From Saliterribacillus persicus (GTDB taxonomy: Bacteria > Bacillota > Bacilli > Bacillales > Amphibacillaceae): DNA of 64,000 nt. The stretch is from contig NZ_QPJJ01000002.1 of the NCBI RefSeq assembly GCF_003337485.1, positions 1 through 64,000 on the forward strand. Reading direction: 5' to 3'. Every line of letters begins with the position of its first letter. The stretch's first letter is position 1. Of the stretch, positions 17,382-27,276 are shown one piece after another. The notes under the pieces are model-generated. The model had not been told where the DNA came from, did not search any database, and saw only the letters and a list, made by a program, of their open reading frames with translations. The position numbers and the translations under genes are program-made.

Positions 17382-19664
17382 ATGAAACGTTTTTCAATGA
17401 AACATTACTATAAAATTATTGCTTTTTTAATTGTGCTAAGCACCGTACCAGTAATTATTACTGGTACACTTTCTTATTGGCAGTCATCCAAAGCCATTGT
17501 TGATTATTCTAATGATGAAAAGAAGCAAAATATTTATCAAATACAAACAAATGTGGAGCAGGTATTAAAGTATGTAGATCTATCGATTACTTATTTTGTT
17601 CGTTCTACACAAACGCAAGAATTTTTAAATCAAGATATGAAAGCGGCTCAGTTCGCTGATTTTCATAAACTTAGAAGGGACTTAAACCACCTTCAAACCT
17701 TAGAAACCGGGATAGAAGATATAGTGCTCGTAAGCTTTGACAAGCGGTGGTTAATTAATAACGATGGTTTAGTTAATCTTGAACAAACAGACTACGAAAA
17801 GATAAACAGTCAATATTTATCTTTACCTCAAAAGTCAACATGGGTAATGGAAGAAGCAGATGAGATTGGATTTGAAAATGCGACAAAGAAAAGCTGTTCA
17901 CACTATATTAATCTAGTGAAACGGCTACCGTTATTGTCATCCACTACTGAAGGAATGATTAGTGCACTTATTCCAAGCTGTGAATTAACTGAAATTATGG
18001 GACAAAATACAGATAGTGAATCCTTTCTGATACTAGACGGTGACAATCAAACAATTGCACATAGCAATACTACATATATTGGTGAAGATGGTTATATACC
18101 AAATGCATTGTATGAGAAAATCGATAGAAGTGCTGATGAAGGTCAGTTCGAATATGACCTAAATGGGTTGAGCTACAAAGTTATCTACCAATCATCCGAT
18201 TATAATGATTGGACATATATTTCTTTTGTTAAGCTAAGTGATTTGCATATGAAATCAAGCGCGATTGGCTGGTTAACTATTATCATTTGTAGCATTCTTT
18301 TAGTACTCTCTCTATTTTTCGCCTTTATTGGCAGTCGTGTCCTCTATCAACCTATCAAGAAGTTAAAAGGACTCATCCATCACGAGGATAATCAACTAGA
18401 TAATGAAAATGAATTTGTTTTAATTGAAACTCACATTGAGAACCTATTAAATCAAAATGATCAGCTTGAAAAACGAATGCAAAAACAAATTACGCAACTT
18501 AAGCAATTATTTATGATGAGACTTTATCAAGGGAAAGTTTCAGAAAATGAAATCCCTGTGAAAGTGAAAGCTTTTAATTATAGCCAAACTTGGACATGGA
18601 TGACCGTTTTTTCTTTACAAATTGATTCTGTTGATAAAGACAAATTTAACAAGAATGATCAGGATCTTTTGTTGTTTGCCATTAATAATTTAATGGAAGA
18701 TTTATTAGGTGAAGATAAACGTTTTACACCTGTTGTGATGAATGATATTCAAGTAACAACCGTGTTGACTGTTTGTGATTCAGATTCGGCCTACACTCAT
18801 CATATTAATCAAACAGCTCAACTGATCCAAGAGAAAGTAGAATCCTTATTTCACCTATCAGTCAGTATTGGAATAAGTCAACGATTCAAGGAATTAACTG
18901 AAACAAAAACAGCTTTTGCAGAAAGTAAAGAGGCTTTAAAATATCGTTTAAAAATGGGTGAAGCCTCGATTATTTATTATGAAAATCTTAATCGTAAATA
19001 CTCAAAAGTTCCTCCTTATCCTTCTGCTATCAAAAATAAACTATTTGATGCAATTAAATTAAGTGATAAGGATAATGCAAAATATGAATTGAATCGACTT
19101 TTTGAATATATCGATCATCACGATATGTATCATCATCAATTAGATATTATATTATCACGCTTTTTATATGAGTTGTTTGAATTAAAAGAGATGTTAGGGG
19201 TTAATATTGAAGGCTTTTCTTCTACTGAAATGGTAAAGGATTATCAGCAATTTAATACGCTAACTGAAATAAAAAATTGGCTGCATAGTGAAATTATTAT
19301 GCCACTGATCGATCATGTTGATGAACGAACCGATTCAAAGAATAAGAAAATTTCAGATAGAATGATCAAACTTATTCATGAGAATTATGATAAGGATATT
19401 TCATTGGATAGAATTGCAGCAGAACTTCATTACAATCCAAATTATTTGAGTAGTATTTTCCAAAAAGAAACACATTATTCTTTTAGTGAATATTTATTGC
19501 GCTATCGATTAAATAAGGCAAAAGAATGGTTGACCTCTACTAATAAGTCCGTAAAGGAAATTGCTGAGGAATTACAGTATAACAATTCCCAGAACTTTAT
19601 ACGGTCTTTCCGAAAAATCGAGGGAATTACACCTGGTAAGTATCGTTCAGAGTTTAAAAATTAG
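17382..19664 (+). CDS. Membrane-anchored AraC-family transcriptional regulator (YesS/YtdP-like)
   Basis: This protein of about 760 residues has one membrane span near residues 10-30, a large extracellular sensor region (about 30-295), a second span (about 296-320), then a cytoplasmic linker and a C-terminal AraC DNA-binding domain with two helix-turn-helix units (DISLDRIAAELHYNPNYLSSIFQKE and SVKEIAEELQYNNSQNFIRSFRK). This layout fits one-component regulators of pectin genes in Bacillus. It probably senses extracellular sugars and activates the divergent pectin operon; the AAATAATCATT repeats are candidate targets. The ATG at 17382 is nine bases from AGAGGGA and is preferred to 17376. Confidence 0.85.
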   Translation: MKRFSMKHYYKIIAFLIVLSTVPVIITGTLSYWQSSKAIVDYSNDEKKQNIYQIQTNVEQVLKYVDLSITYFVRSTQTQEFLNQDMKAAQFADFHKLRRDLNHLQTLETGIEDIVLVSFDKRWLINNDGLVNLEQTDYEKINSQYLSLPQKSTWVMEEADEIGFENATKKSCSHYINLVKRLPLLSSTTEGMISALIPSCELTEIMGQNTDSESFLILDGDNQTIAHSNTTYIGEDGYIPNALYEKIDRSADEGQFEYDLNGLSYKVIYQSSDYNDWTYISFVKLSDLHMKSSAIGWLTIIICSILLVLSLFFAFIGSRVLYQPIKKLKGLIHHEDNQLDNENEFVLIETHIENLLNQNDQLEKRMQKQITQLKQLFMMRLYQGKVSENEIPVKVKAFNYSQTWTWMTVFSLQIDSVDKDKFNKNDQDLLLFAINNLMEDLLGEDKRFTPVVMNDIQVTTVLTVCDSDSAYTHHINQTAQLIQEKVESLFHLSVSIGISQRFKELTETKTAFAESKEALKYRLKMGEASIIYYENLNRKYSKVPPYPSAIKNKLFDAIKLSDKDNAKYELNRLFEYIDHHDMYHHQLDIILSRFLYELFELKEMLGVNIEGFSSTEMVKDYQQFNTLTEIKNWLHSEIIMPLIDHVDERTDSKNKKISDRMIKLIHENYDKDISLDRIAAELHYNPNYLSSIFQKETHYSFSEYLLRYRLNKAKEWLTSTNKSVKEIAEELQYNNSQNFIRSFRKIEGITPGKYRSEFKN

Positions 19665-19892
19665 GCATTCTCCTACAGATAACATACAAAAAGGTTATAC
19701 ATGTCTTTAACTCATCAAAAGGCGCTAGAATGTATGATTGAAAGCTTGTTTTATAGTTTTTTCATAGATCAAGCTTACAGACATATAAAAACATAGACGT
19801 ATTCAATCACCATGATATGAACGCGTCTATGTCCTTATGCTTGCATCATTCTTTTTTTGATCTGTATTTCTCTTGAGAGATTTTATCTTTAT
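19665..19892. other. Gene-free region with stacked inverted repeats
   Basis: No gene was seen. AAGCTTG (19742-19748) pairs with CAAGCTT (19770-19776), and ACATAGACG (19791-19799) pairs with CGTCTATGT (19824-19832). These lie past the regulator stop and ahead of the bidirectional terminator. Confidence 0.5.
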
Positions 19893-19959
19893 AAAAAAAG
19901 CAATTCTTATTAAAGTGGTTTGATCAAATACTCTACCACCTCATAGAATTGCTTTTTTA
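19893..19959. terminator. Bidirectional terminator between the regulator and larC1
   Basis: AAAAAAGCAATTCT (19894-19907) and AGAATTGCTTTTTT (19945-19958) form a long stem bearing A/T-runs on both sides, with an inner AAGTGGT/ACCACCT pairing. It serves the converging plus-strand regulator gene and minus-strand larC1. Confidence 0.8.
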
Positions 19960-19985
19960 TCTTCATTAATACATGGATGGTTTGA

Positions 19986-20831
19986 TTATTGTTCCCCAAG
20001 AACCAGACGTAATACATTCGGATGCTCAGGGAAAGTTTTTGTTCCTGCACCGTAGCCAATATCTTGTACTTTCATTTCTGGAAAAGTACTAAATTCATCT
20101 ACTAATACTTTAATAATTGCTGCTCCAGTTGGTGTAGTAAGTTCAGATTTAATATTTGTATTTTTAATTGGAACTCCTTTTAACACTTCAAGCGTCGCAG
20201 GTGCTGGTACTGGGTAAACTCCATGATCAATATGAATATGTCCAGACCCCACCGGAACTTTAGCAGCAACAATTTTGTCGACCTTTAACTTTTCCACTAA
20301 TATTGCTACACCAACAATATCTATGATGGAGTCTATTGCTCCTACTTCATGAAAATGTACATCTTCAAGCGTCATTCCATGGATCTTAGCTTCCGCCTCT
20401 CCAATTACTTTAAACATTTGTAATGACTTATCTTTTACTTTATCTGACAGTTCGCTAGTCTTTATCATCTTCACTATATCTTGATAAGTTCGATGGTGAT
20501 GTTCATGATCCCCGTGATGGTGAGTATGTGAATGATCATGGTGATCATGATGATGGTGATGGTGTCCGTTATGGACATGAATGTCATCAGGACCGTCATG
20601 TGTATGTATGTCTTTATTTTTATCAGATTCAGCTGATAAATTCACATCAAACTTAGTAGCTGTAATTCCATTCTTTACAAGTTTTTTAACCGATAAAGTA
20701 TATTCTCCATCCAGTTTTAACAAGGTGAGTTCTTTTTCTAAATCCTTCATATTTAGTCCTAAATCTAATAATGCCGCAATGGTCATATCACCACTTACTC
20801 CTGAAAAACAATCTATATAAAGTGTTCTCAT
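19986..20831 (-). CDS. larC1: Nickel-pincer cofactor protein LarC, N-terminal half (LarC1)
   Basis: This 281-residue protein matches the N-terminal part of LarC: RTLYIDCFSGVSGDM at the start, the EDVHFHEVGAIDSI motif near 165, and the ELTTPTGAA segment near 233. It ends at PNVLRLVLGEQ, where full-length LarC would continue. A His-rich insertion with about 20 His (near 87-122) probably binds nickel. ATG 20831 follows AGAAGGG by eight bases; the GTG at 20840 would start inside the binding site. The missing C-terminal domain is larC2 at 120-599. No larA/B/E gene is adjacent. Since both halves keep conserved motifs and plausible starts, this looks like a true gene split rather than decay. Confidence 0.87.
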   Translation of the reverse strand: MRTLYIDCFSGVSGDMTIAALLDLGLNMKDLEKELTLLKLDGEYTLSVKKLVKNGITATKFDVNLSAESDKNKDIHTHDGPDDIHVHNGHHHHHHDHHDHSHTHHHGDHEHHHRTYQDIVKMIKTSELSDKVKDKSLQMFKVIGEAEAKIHGMTLEDVHFHEVGAIDSIIDIVGVAILVEKLKVDKIVAAKVPVGSGHIHIDHGVYPVPAPATLEVLKGVPIKNTNIKSELTTPTGAAIIKVLVDEFSTFPEMKVQDIGYGAGTKTFPEHPNVLRLVLGEQ

Positions 20832-21072
20832 TTTCTTCACCCTTCTGTAATGAATTCCTTCTATATTTTAGCATGATTAGACTATATATGCGATCGAAAA
20901 CAATGCTTAAAACTTATTCGATTAGACCTAAGCAACTGAGTTAAATATACGGTGAGTTAACCAATTGAATTACCCATTGTGTAGATCATTACCTAGTATT
21001 GACTAATCGTTCTAAAGGTTACTAATACTATTTACTTTATGTACAAGGCATAATTTAAAATGAGCTAGACAA

Positions 21073-21105
21073 AAAGAGACTGCCTAATTTTATGGCAGTC
21101 TCTTT
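21073..21105 (-). terminator. Intrinsic terminator after the arabino-oligosaccharide binding protein gene
   Basis: AAAGAGACTGCC (21073-21084) pairs perfectly with GGCAGTCTCTTT (21094-21105), and the minus-strand tail is TTTTTG. It starts eight bases past the stop codon. Confidence 0.88.
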
Positions 21106-21112
21106 CTGGTAT

Positions 21113-22444
21113 TTATTGCATATTACCTTCAATAGTCTCTTGCATTTGATCTAAAGCTTCTTGTGGAGTTGCAGTTTCTTGTCTGAATACGTTGTTTAGT
21201 ACATTCGTATTCATTTCAGTTGCAACATCCGGAGTATATTCAGTAATGTTTACTGGATAAATCTCGTCTTTAATATCATCTAGTGTATCGAAAATGTCAT
21301 CTCCAAAGAATTGGAAGAACTTGTTATCTTCAAGTACTTTTGGATCATCCCAAACGTCATGACGTGGAGGGTCAAATCCAAGCACTGTCCATAGTTTAAT
21401 GTTAGCATCTTTAGAAAGTTTAGCAAAAGCTAAGAATTCTTTAGCAAGTTCTTCTTCCTCAGTTTGGTTGGTTACAACTGTACCAGTACCACCCATACCA
21501 GCTGAACGATTTCCACCTTCTTCAAATGCAGGTAGTGGTCGTACAATTACTTTACCTTCAAGATCTGTCATGTAGTCTGTGAAGCGGCCCATATACCATG
21601 CTGGCATTGTAACAGCTGCTGCTCCACCTTCGTTCATGTATTGATAGAATTCTTCCGCATGTGGTGCCCCACCTGGTGAAAGTTCAGCAATACCATGCTC
21701 AAACATCATATCATGTAACATTTGTAAAGTTTCTACATTTTCAGGAGCATTAGCAGTTAATTCTCCATCAGGACTAAAGAAATCCGATTCTTGTTGAGTC
21801 ATCATTTGCCATATTGGTAAATAGTCATCTGTGTGAACGTTAAACATCATTGAATCAGTGTTTTCTACCACTTTCTTACCTGCTTCAATAAAGTCATCCC
21901 ATGTAACAATTGTATCAGGATCAACACCAGCTTCATCTAAAATCTCAGTGTTATAGTACATTACAGATGCACCCACGTGTGTTGGCATGCCGTAATAGTT
22001 ACCATCTTTAGAATAAATTTCGAAACGTGATTCTACAAAGTTTTCTAATTCAGGTTCTACATATTCATTCATTGGAAGTAACTGTGGCTCCCCTTCTAAG
22101 AAGTTCGGGAAACGCCCAATTTCAATATCAGCAATATCCGGAGCACCTGTACCTGATTGTAGTGCTAATAATAAGTTATTATGCATTTGATCGTATGGAT
22201 ATGTTTCAGCAGTCAATTTAATTGGGTTATCTGGATTTTCTTCATTCCACCTGTCAGCAGCGTCCATAAAGAACTCCATGTGTAATTCCACAAAAGTCCA
22301 CATTGATAATTCTGTTGCATTTTCAATATCGTCACCAGCTGAAGCGCTATCAGTAGCCTCTTCACCGGAGTCACCATCACCACCACATGCGATGAGGAAC
22401 ATTGCCATTAAACCAAATAATAGTGCTAATAAACCTTTTTTCAT
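21113..22444 (-). CDS. Arabino-oligosaccharide-type ABC importer binding lipoprotein (AraN/AbnE-like)
   Basis: This 443-residue family 1 solute-binding lipoprotein has a signal with lipobox LIAC (Cys about residue 20) and an acidic linker. Segments such as ELSMWTFVELHMEF, DIADIEIGRFPNFLEG and SAGMGGTGTVVTNQTEE are typical of the sugar-binding fold. It follows the permease genes but has its own promoter region with two AraR-like boxes and a cre site, so the receptor is independently controlled. Arabino-oligosaccharides are inferred as substrate from the GH51 neighbour and AraR boxes. Confidence 0.83.
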   Translation of the reverse strand: MKKGLLALLFGLMAMFLIACGGDGDSGEEATDSASAGDDIENATELSMWTFVELHMEFFMDAADRWNEENPDNPIKLTAETYPYDQMHNNLLLALQSGTGAPDIADIEIGRFPNFLEGEPQLLPMNEYVEPELENFVESRFEIYSKDGNYYGMPTHVGASVMYYNTEILDEAGVDPDTIVTWDDFIEAGKKVVENTDSMMFNVHTDDYLPIWQMMTQQESDFFSPDGELTANAPENVETLQMLHDMMFEHGIAELSPGGAPHAEEFYQYMNEGGAAAVTMPAWYMGRFTDYMTDLEGKVIVRPLPAFEEGGNRSAGMGGTGTVVTNQTEEEELAKEFLAFAKLSKDANIKLWTVLGFDPPRHDVWDDPKVLEDNKFFQFFGDDIFDTLDDIKDEIYPVNITEYTPDVATEMNTNVLNNVFRQETATPQEALDQMQETIEGNMQ

Positions 22445-22588
22445 CTTGGTCTTACCCCCTGTTTTTCATTTTAAAACTAATTGCCAGCAACCAGCCTTCA
22501 TTCCGTTGTGGATGCCTCACCTCCCTAAAAGTATGCACATAATTAAGACTTTTATTATGGATTTTTAGAAACAATGAATAGTGCCACA

Positions 22589-22602
22589 ACTTGTACATAC
22601 AT
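22589..22602 (-). promoter_or_regulatory. AraR-like operator
   Basis: ACTTGTACATACAT resembles the AraR consensus ATTTGTACGTACAAAT. It lies upstream of the receptor gene, next to a cre site, and is 86 bp from a second box, a spacing compatible with DNA looping. Confidence 0.55.
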
Positions 22603-22616
22603 CGTAACCGCTTACA
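22603..22616 (-). promoter_or_regulatory. cre site (CcpA operator)
   Basis: The minus strand reads TGTAAGCGGTTACG, matching the conserved cre positions. It abuts the AraR-like box at 22589 upstream of the receptor gene. Confidence 0.65.
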
Positions 22617-22674
22617 AACGGTACGAATAATTAAATGAAGCTATCATTTACAGTTAACCAATACATTAATCGTA

Positions 22675-22688
22675 AAGTACGTACAAGT
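22675..22688 (-). promoter_or_regulatory. AraR-like operator
   Basis: AAGTACGTACAAGT (minus ACTTGTACGTACTT) contains the full TTGTACGTAC core of the AraR box. It is the upstream partner of the box at 22589. Confidence 0.7.
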
Positions 22689-22850
22689 AATTTAGTAAAT
22701 AAACTTCATTTAATCTAGCGCTTGTTACTAGTTATAGATTACCACCATATTAATAATACGTCAATAACTTTTCTATAAAATTACTATTATTTTTGATAAC
22801 TTTCAATAAGTTTTAACAAATTAATAAATTAGTCCGTACAATAATCAAAA

Positions 22851-23489
22851 TCACTTTGTTTCAACAACTTGTTCTTCATGCTTATCTATTTTATTAAACA
22901 CCGGAAATGCTACTAGCATAGTTCCAACACTGATCAGACTAAATGTAATAAAGAAAAACATACTTGGTAAATCTAAAGAAAGATATAACATTAAGAATAC
23001 AACCACACCAATACCGAATGTAAAATGAAGCTTTGATATTCCAATAATGAAAGCATGTTTGATATATTGCTTTATGTTGGTTTCATAATGTGTAATTAAT
23101 GGGAATATCCAAAGTACTGTAATCATATATAGAAAAACGATAAAATAAAAAGCAAATGGAACAACAATTGGTAATGTATCACCTAAGGCTATCGTCACTT
23201 GATAATTAAGATAAAGTACCCCTGCGATTAATGTGAAAATCCAACCTATAATATTAGCCGTCTTAAACTCTTTTCGATAAGTTGATTTAAACACCTTCCA
23301 CACAGAAAACTCCGTGTCTTTCAATCTCCATTTTCTAGAGACATTTAGAGCAGCAACTGTCGCAGGGAAAACCCCTGCAACAAAGAGCCCTAATAATGAA
23401 AATATAATCCAAAGAAAATTAAGCCAAGCAATTCTTAGTACCCATTTTAAAAATTGATCCAAAGAATCGACTAATTGTTGTCCGAACAT
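22851..23489 (-). CDS. YesL-family (DUF624) membrane protein, copy 2
   Basis: This 212-residue multi-span protein keeps the YesL N-terminal pattern: LRIAWLNFLWIIFSLLGL followed by GVFPATVAALNVSRKW. It lies 26 bases downstream of an importer permease gene and ahead of the receptor gene, with an AGGTGG ribosome binding site. The function of the family is unknown; association with sugar importers suggests an accessory role. Confidence 0.82.
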   Translation of the reverse strand: MFGQQLVDSLDQFLKWVLRIAWLNFLWIIFSLLGLFVAGVFPATVAALNVSRKWRLKDTEFSVWKVFKSTYRKEFKTANIIGWIFTLIAGVLYLNYQVTIALGDTLPIVVPFAFYFIVFLYMITVLWIFPLITHYETNIKQYIKHAFIIGISKLHFTFGIGVVVFLMLYLSLDLPSMFFFITFSLISVGTMLVAFPVFNKIDKHEEQVVETK

Positions 23490-23515
23490 TTGCTACCACC
23501 TCAGTATATTTACCT

Positions 23516-24361
23516 TTATCCTTTTACCCCACCGACTGTGAGACCAGCTACGAAATAACGCTGGAAGAAGATAAACAGAATAATAATTGGAATAATGGTC
23601 ATAATCGAACCAGCAATTAATACGTCATAGTTATTACCATAAGGTGTTAATAATGTAGCCAAACCAATAGGTAAAGTAAACATATCATTTGAACGCAATA
23701 CGATTAATGGCCATAAGAAGTTATTCCAGCTTCCTAAACCTTGTAAAATTGCCATCGCACCAAGAGATGGTGTCATTAACGGTAACATAATTTTAAAGAA
23801 GATACCATATTCCGTTGAACCATCGATTCGTGCTGCATCCATTAACTGGACAGGTAAACCAATTGCATATTGTCTAAAGAAGAAAACTGCTATTGGTGCT
23901 ACAACCATCGGCAAGATTACCCCTGCATATGAGTTTACTAATTGGAAATTAATCATCATTTGAAATAATGGAAGCATTAAAATTTCAAATGGTACCATAA
24001 GAATAAATACTACGAATGTGAAAAATAAGTTTTTACCTCTAAAGTCATACACTGCTAAAGCATATCCGACCATAGAAGAAAAGAACAATGACAGTACAAC
24101 TGTAATAGCTGAGATTGCCAAACTATTCATATACCACTGCCAATATTGACTAGCTTGAGTGAAAATATACGTATAGTTAGAGATGTTCATGACACTTGTA
24201 TCAAATGTTAAACTAATACCAGTTCTAAGCAATTCAGAAGAAGGTCTGAAAGATGATATAATTAAAATAATGATTGGAAATAACGCAATCAAACAAATAA
24301 TTGCCATCGAGACATTTGCTAACCATTTTAAAGAAGGGCTATTTTTATTTCTCTTTTTCAT
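23516..24361 (-). CDS. Sugar ABC importer permease (AraQ/AbnJ-like)
   Basis: This 281-residue protein has six membrane segments and the EAA loop MDAARIDGSTEYGIFFKIMLP, ending with the AGLTVGGVKG tail typical of MalG-like permeases. It overlaps the upstream permease stop, so the pair is translationally coupled. Probable substrate is arabino-oligosaccharides, by context. Confidence 0.86.
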   Translation of the reverse strand: MKKRNKNSPSLKWLANVSMAIICLIALFPIIILIISSFRPSSELLRTGISLTFDTSVMNISNYTYIFTQASQYWQWYMNSLAISAITVVLSLFFSSMVGYALAVYDFRGKNLFFTFVVFILMVPFEILMLPLFQMMINFQLVNSYAGVILPMVVAPIAVFFFRQYAIGLPVQLMDAARIDGSTEYGIFFKIMLPLMTPSLGAMAILQGLGSWNNFLWPLIVLRSNDMFTLPIGLATLLTPYGNNYDVLIAGSIMTIIPIIILFIFFQRYFVAGLTVGGVKG

Positions 24362-25293
24362 TATTCGTCACCTCGCTTAAATGCACCTGTTAGAATTAAT
24401 TGAATAAAACTAACTACAAATATAATTAACATTAGGATTACGCCTATTGCAGCACCAAAGCCCATGTCATTTTGTTGAATACCTTGTTGATAGATATAAC
24501 CTACAACTGTTAAACCAATGTTACCTGGGGAACCTGCTTCCCAGAATACGAAGCTTTCCTCAAACATTCGAAAACCATTGATGATAGAGATAGTTACAAC
24601 GAAAATCGTTACTGGCTTTAAGAATGGTAAAGTAACATACCAGAACTTTTGGAAAATCGATGCTCCATCTATTTCAGATGCTTCATATAATTCTGTTGGT
24701 ACGTTTTGAAGTGCTGCTAGGAAGTAAAGTATATTAACCCCTAACCAACGCCACACACAAAGCATAACCATCAAGAACATCCCAGACCAGGCTTGATACC
24801 GCCAATCGACTGATTGCATCCCTAACCAGTTTAAAATTTGGTTAGCTGCTGCTGAATCTGTTTCCCCAAACATCAATCGGAATATCATACCAGCTACGAT
24901 TGTAGAAGCTAAAGCCGGCATAAATAAAGATGCACGGAACAAAGTTTTTAATTTAATAAATCTCGAATCCAATATTACCGCTAAAATGATCGGTAATATC
25001 GTTAATATCGTTACGGTCAGCACCACATAAATTGTCGTATTGGTGAGCGCTTTATAAAATGTTGGGTTAAATACACGTTCATAGTTTTCCATACCAATAA
25101 AATTAACCTGACCAGGTAGTACGCTTTGAAAACTCATAATAATACCTCGTACCGCTGGATAAAACGTTAAAACTAAAAATGAAATAATAAACGGTGATAC
25201 AAAAACATAAGGTACAACTTTTTTCGAGTTTAGAAACCTCATGAATTTATTCGGCCCTTTTGGTGAACTAGCCGTTTCTTGTGCAGTTGCCAT
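24361..25293 (-). CDS. Sugar ABC importer permease (AraP/AbnF-like)
   Basis: This 310-residue MalF-like permease has an N-terminal cytoplasmic stretch, six spans, and the EAA motif YEASEIDGASIFQKFWYVTLP. AGGAGGGG precedes the ATG. It lies directly downstream of the GH51 gene, so import and hydrolysis genes are co-transcribed. No ATPase gene is in the cluster. Confidence 0.86.
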   Translation of the reverse strand: MATAQETASSPKGPNKFMRFLNSKKVVPYVFVSPFIISFLVLTFYPAVRGIIMSFQSVLPGQVNFIGMENYERVFNPTFYKALTNTTIYVVLTVTILTILPIILAVILDSRFIKLKTLFRASLFMPALASTIVAGMIFRLMFGETDSAAANQILNWLGMQSVDWRYQAWSGMFLMVMLCVWRWLGVNILYFLAALQNVPTELYEASEIDGASIFQKFWYVTLPFLKPVTIFVVTISIINGFRMFEESFVFWEAGSPGNIGLTVVGYIYQQGIQQNDMGFGAAIGVILMLIIFVVSFIQLILTGAFKRGDE

Positions 25294-25339
25294 TTACAAC
25301 CCCTCCTTCAGTGGTTAAATCCTCTTTCTAAGTGAAAAT

Positions 25340-26917
<1,578 letters not shown>

Positions 26918-26972
26918 TCAAGTTTTTTGTTGCAAGCCAAGCAATTGTATAGTAACATAAAACTACCTTTCT

Positions 26973-26986
26973 TGTATGCGCTTACA
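26973..26986 (-). promoter_or_regulatory. cre site upstream of abfA
   Basis: The minus strand reads TGTAAGCGCATACA, a good CcpA operator match about 120 bp before the abfA start. Confidence 0.65.
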
Positions 26987-27069
26987 AACATACAACGCTC
27001 GACTATTTTTCTAAGCTGTCGTTTCCAAATTATGAACACTCCCTTATACGAGTTTTTTAAAATAAATTA

Positions 27070-27085
27070 AATCGTACGTATAAGT
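27070..27085 (-). promoter_or_regulatory. AraR-like operator upstream of abfA
   Basis: AATCGTACGTATAAGT (minus ACTTATACGTACGATT) keeps the CGTACG-type core of AraR boxes with partial symmetry; it is weaker than the boxes at 38164 or 22675. Confidence 0.45.
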
Positions 27086-27237
27086 AACGGTTTCTTATAT
27101 TATATATAACTGCATAACTTTTTTCAATCTTTTTTATTAACTTTAATAAATTATTATGATAATAGCTATAAATGATTACTTATTTGATTAACCTTATTGC
27201 TTAATAACAGCCCGTTTTAACGAACTAATTCAAAAAA

Positions 27238-27274
27238 TATAGCTTCTCCTTCTATTCTAAGAAGGGAAGCTATT
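27238..27274 (-). terminator. Terminator hairpin after araM
   Basis: ATAGCTTCTCCTTCT (27239-27253) and AGAAGGGAAGCTAT (27260-27273) pair with one bulge, directly after the araM stop. The minus-strand tail is short in T. Confidence 0.65.
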
Positions 27275-27276
27275 AT

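Larger units (their letters stand above)
22445..22850 (-). other. Regulatory region of the arabino-oligosaccharide receptor gene
   Basis: No gene was seen. Besides the AraR boxes and cre listed separately, TTAAATGAAG (22631-22640) and CTTCATTTAA (22704-22713) form a perfect 10-bp inverted repeat spanning one AraR box. No clear -35/-10 pair could be fixed. Confidence 0.5.

Noticed and set aside
19986-20831. larC1 as a truncated pseudogene
   Set aside because: The missing C-terminal half is present intact at 120-599, so a split gene is a better explanation than decay.
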